6,051 bases of DNA, taken from contig JABMSA010000611.1 of NCBI GenBank assembly GCA_013202185.1, positions 1 to 6,051 of the forward strand. The letters are read 5' to 3'. The notes under the pieces are model-generated. The model had not been told where the DNA came from, did no database searches, and saw only the letters and a program-made list of their open reading frames with translations. Made by a program: the position numbers and the translations under genes. Shown in pieces: positions 5,995-6,051 of this stretch. Positions within the stretch are counted from its first letter, which is position 1. Every line of letters begins with the position of its first letter. Source of the stretch: Planctomycetota bacterium. Lineage in GTDB: Bacteria; Planctomycetota; PUPC01; JABMSA01.

Positions 5995-6051
5995 TTGGGG
6001 GAGAGCTTTTTGCAGAAAGTTTCCCTCCCACAAAATCATATAGAATCATTC

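Larger units (their letters stand above)
5816..6051 (+). other. Repeat-like downstream region with a doubtful open frame (from 5835, running off the end)
   Basis: Ten nucleotides after the 609-residue gene stops, AAGGAGG (5816-5822) precedes an ATG at 5835 by 12 nt, and that frame stays open through the window end (72 codons). The product would be odd: a short basic start, a run of ten Asp/Glu residues, then a composition unlike any domain I know. The minus strand is also open across most of the stretch in two frames. Together with two hairpins, a triplet tract and a drop in GC towards the end, this fits an intergenic repeat element better than a gene. A real acidic protein continuing to the right cannot be excluded. 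Confidence 0.35.

Noticed and set aside
4594..6039. 481-codon minus-strand frame across the 609-residue gene and the downstream element
   Set aside because: It is antisense to a gene with a signal peptide and coherent secondary structure, and it is Arg-rich without any domain. It stays open mainly because of GC-rich codon use and the triplet tract.
5726..6049. Minus-strand frame with a serine run at the right end
   Set aside because: It reads through the triplet tract and into the antisense of the 609-residue gene; the serine run is just the tract read backwards.
1..6051. tRNA, rRNA, CRISPR array, transposase or toxin-antitoxin genes
   Set aside because: I looked for cloverleaf-like sequence, regularly spaced repeats, transposase motifs and paired small genes on both strands and found none that hold up.

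Overview
The window is GC-rich DNA of a probably free-living, polysaccharide-degrading bacterium. Genes are spaced in ordinary bacterial fashion and have Shine-Dalgarno sites (GGAGAG or GGAAAG) on the minus-strand genes. The mix of a plant-type GH3 xylosidase, an exported SGNH/GDSL esterase with an extra C-terminal domain, and a large exported protein of sandwich-plus-helical-toroid type recalls Planctomycetes, Verrucomicrobia/Lentisphaerae or Hydrogenedentota-like MAGs. That placement is inference from style and remembered families; there is no rRNA or marker gene here to fix it.

Layout. A minus-strand, operon-like run reads right to left. It starts with an exported SGNH hydrolase (3784 to 2546). 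After a 50-nt gap comes a GH3 beta-xylosidase-like glycosidase without a signal peptide (2495 to 369). After a 37-nt gap comes a 72-residue cysteine-rich, probably zinc-binding protein (331 to 113). Divergently, on the plus strand, lies a 609-residue exported or lipid-anchored protein of unknown function (3976-5805) whose C-terminal third looks like part of an alpha/alpha-toroid. The 191-nt divergent gap (3785-3975) holds weak promoter-like sequences and two short inverted repeats. The ends of the window are non-coding or doubtful: 1-112 carries a perfect hairpin at the very edge and a second inverted-repeat cluster; 5806-6051 carries two hairpins, a (GAC/GAG)10 tract and a less GC-rich tail that looks like an intergenic repeat element.

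How the genes may work together. The esterase would act outside the cytoplasm to remove acyl groups from a xylan-type polysaccharide. The GH3 enzyme would split xylo- or arabino-oligosaccharides, probably after uptake. The divergent protein resembles polysaccharide-lyase-like or carbohydrate-processing proteins and may serve the same locus. The small Cys-rich protein has no evident link to sugar metabolism and is the least explained real gene. I see no clear new defence, mobile or RNA system. The best candidates for a second look are the small CPxC protein, the apparently short toroid protein, and the repeat-like element directly downstream of it.
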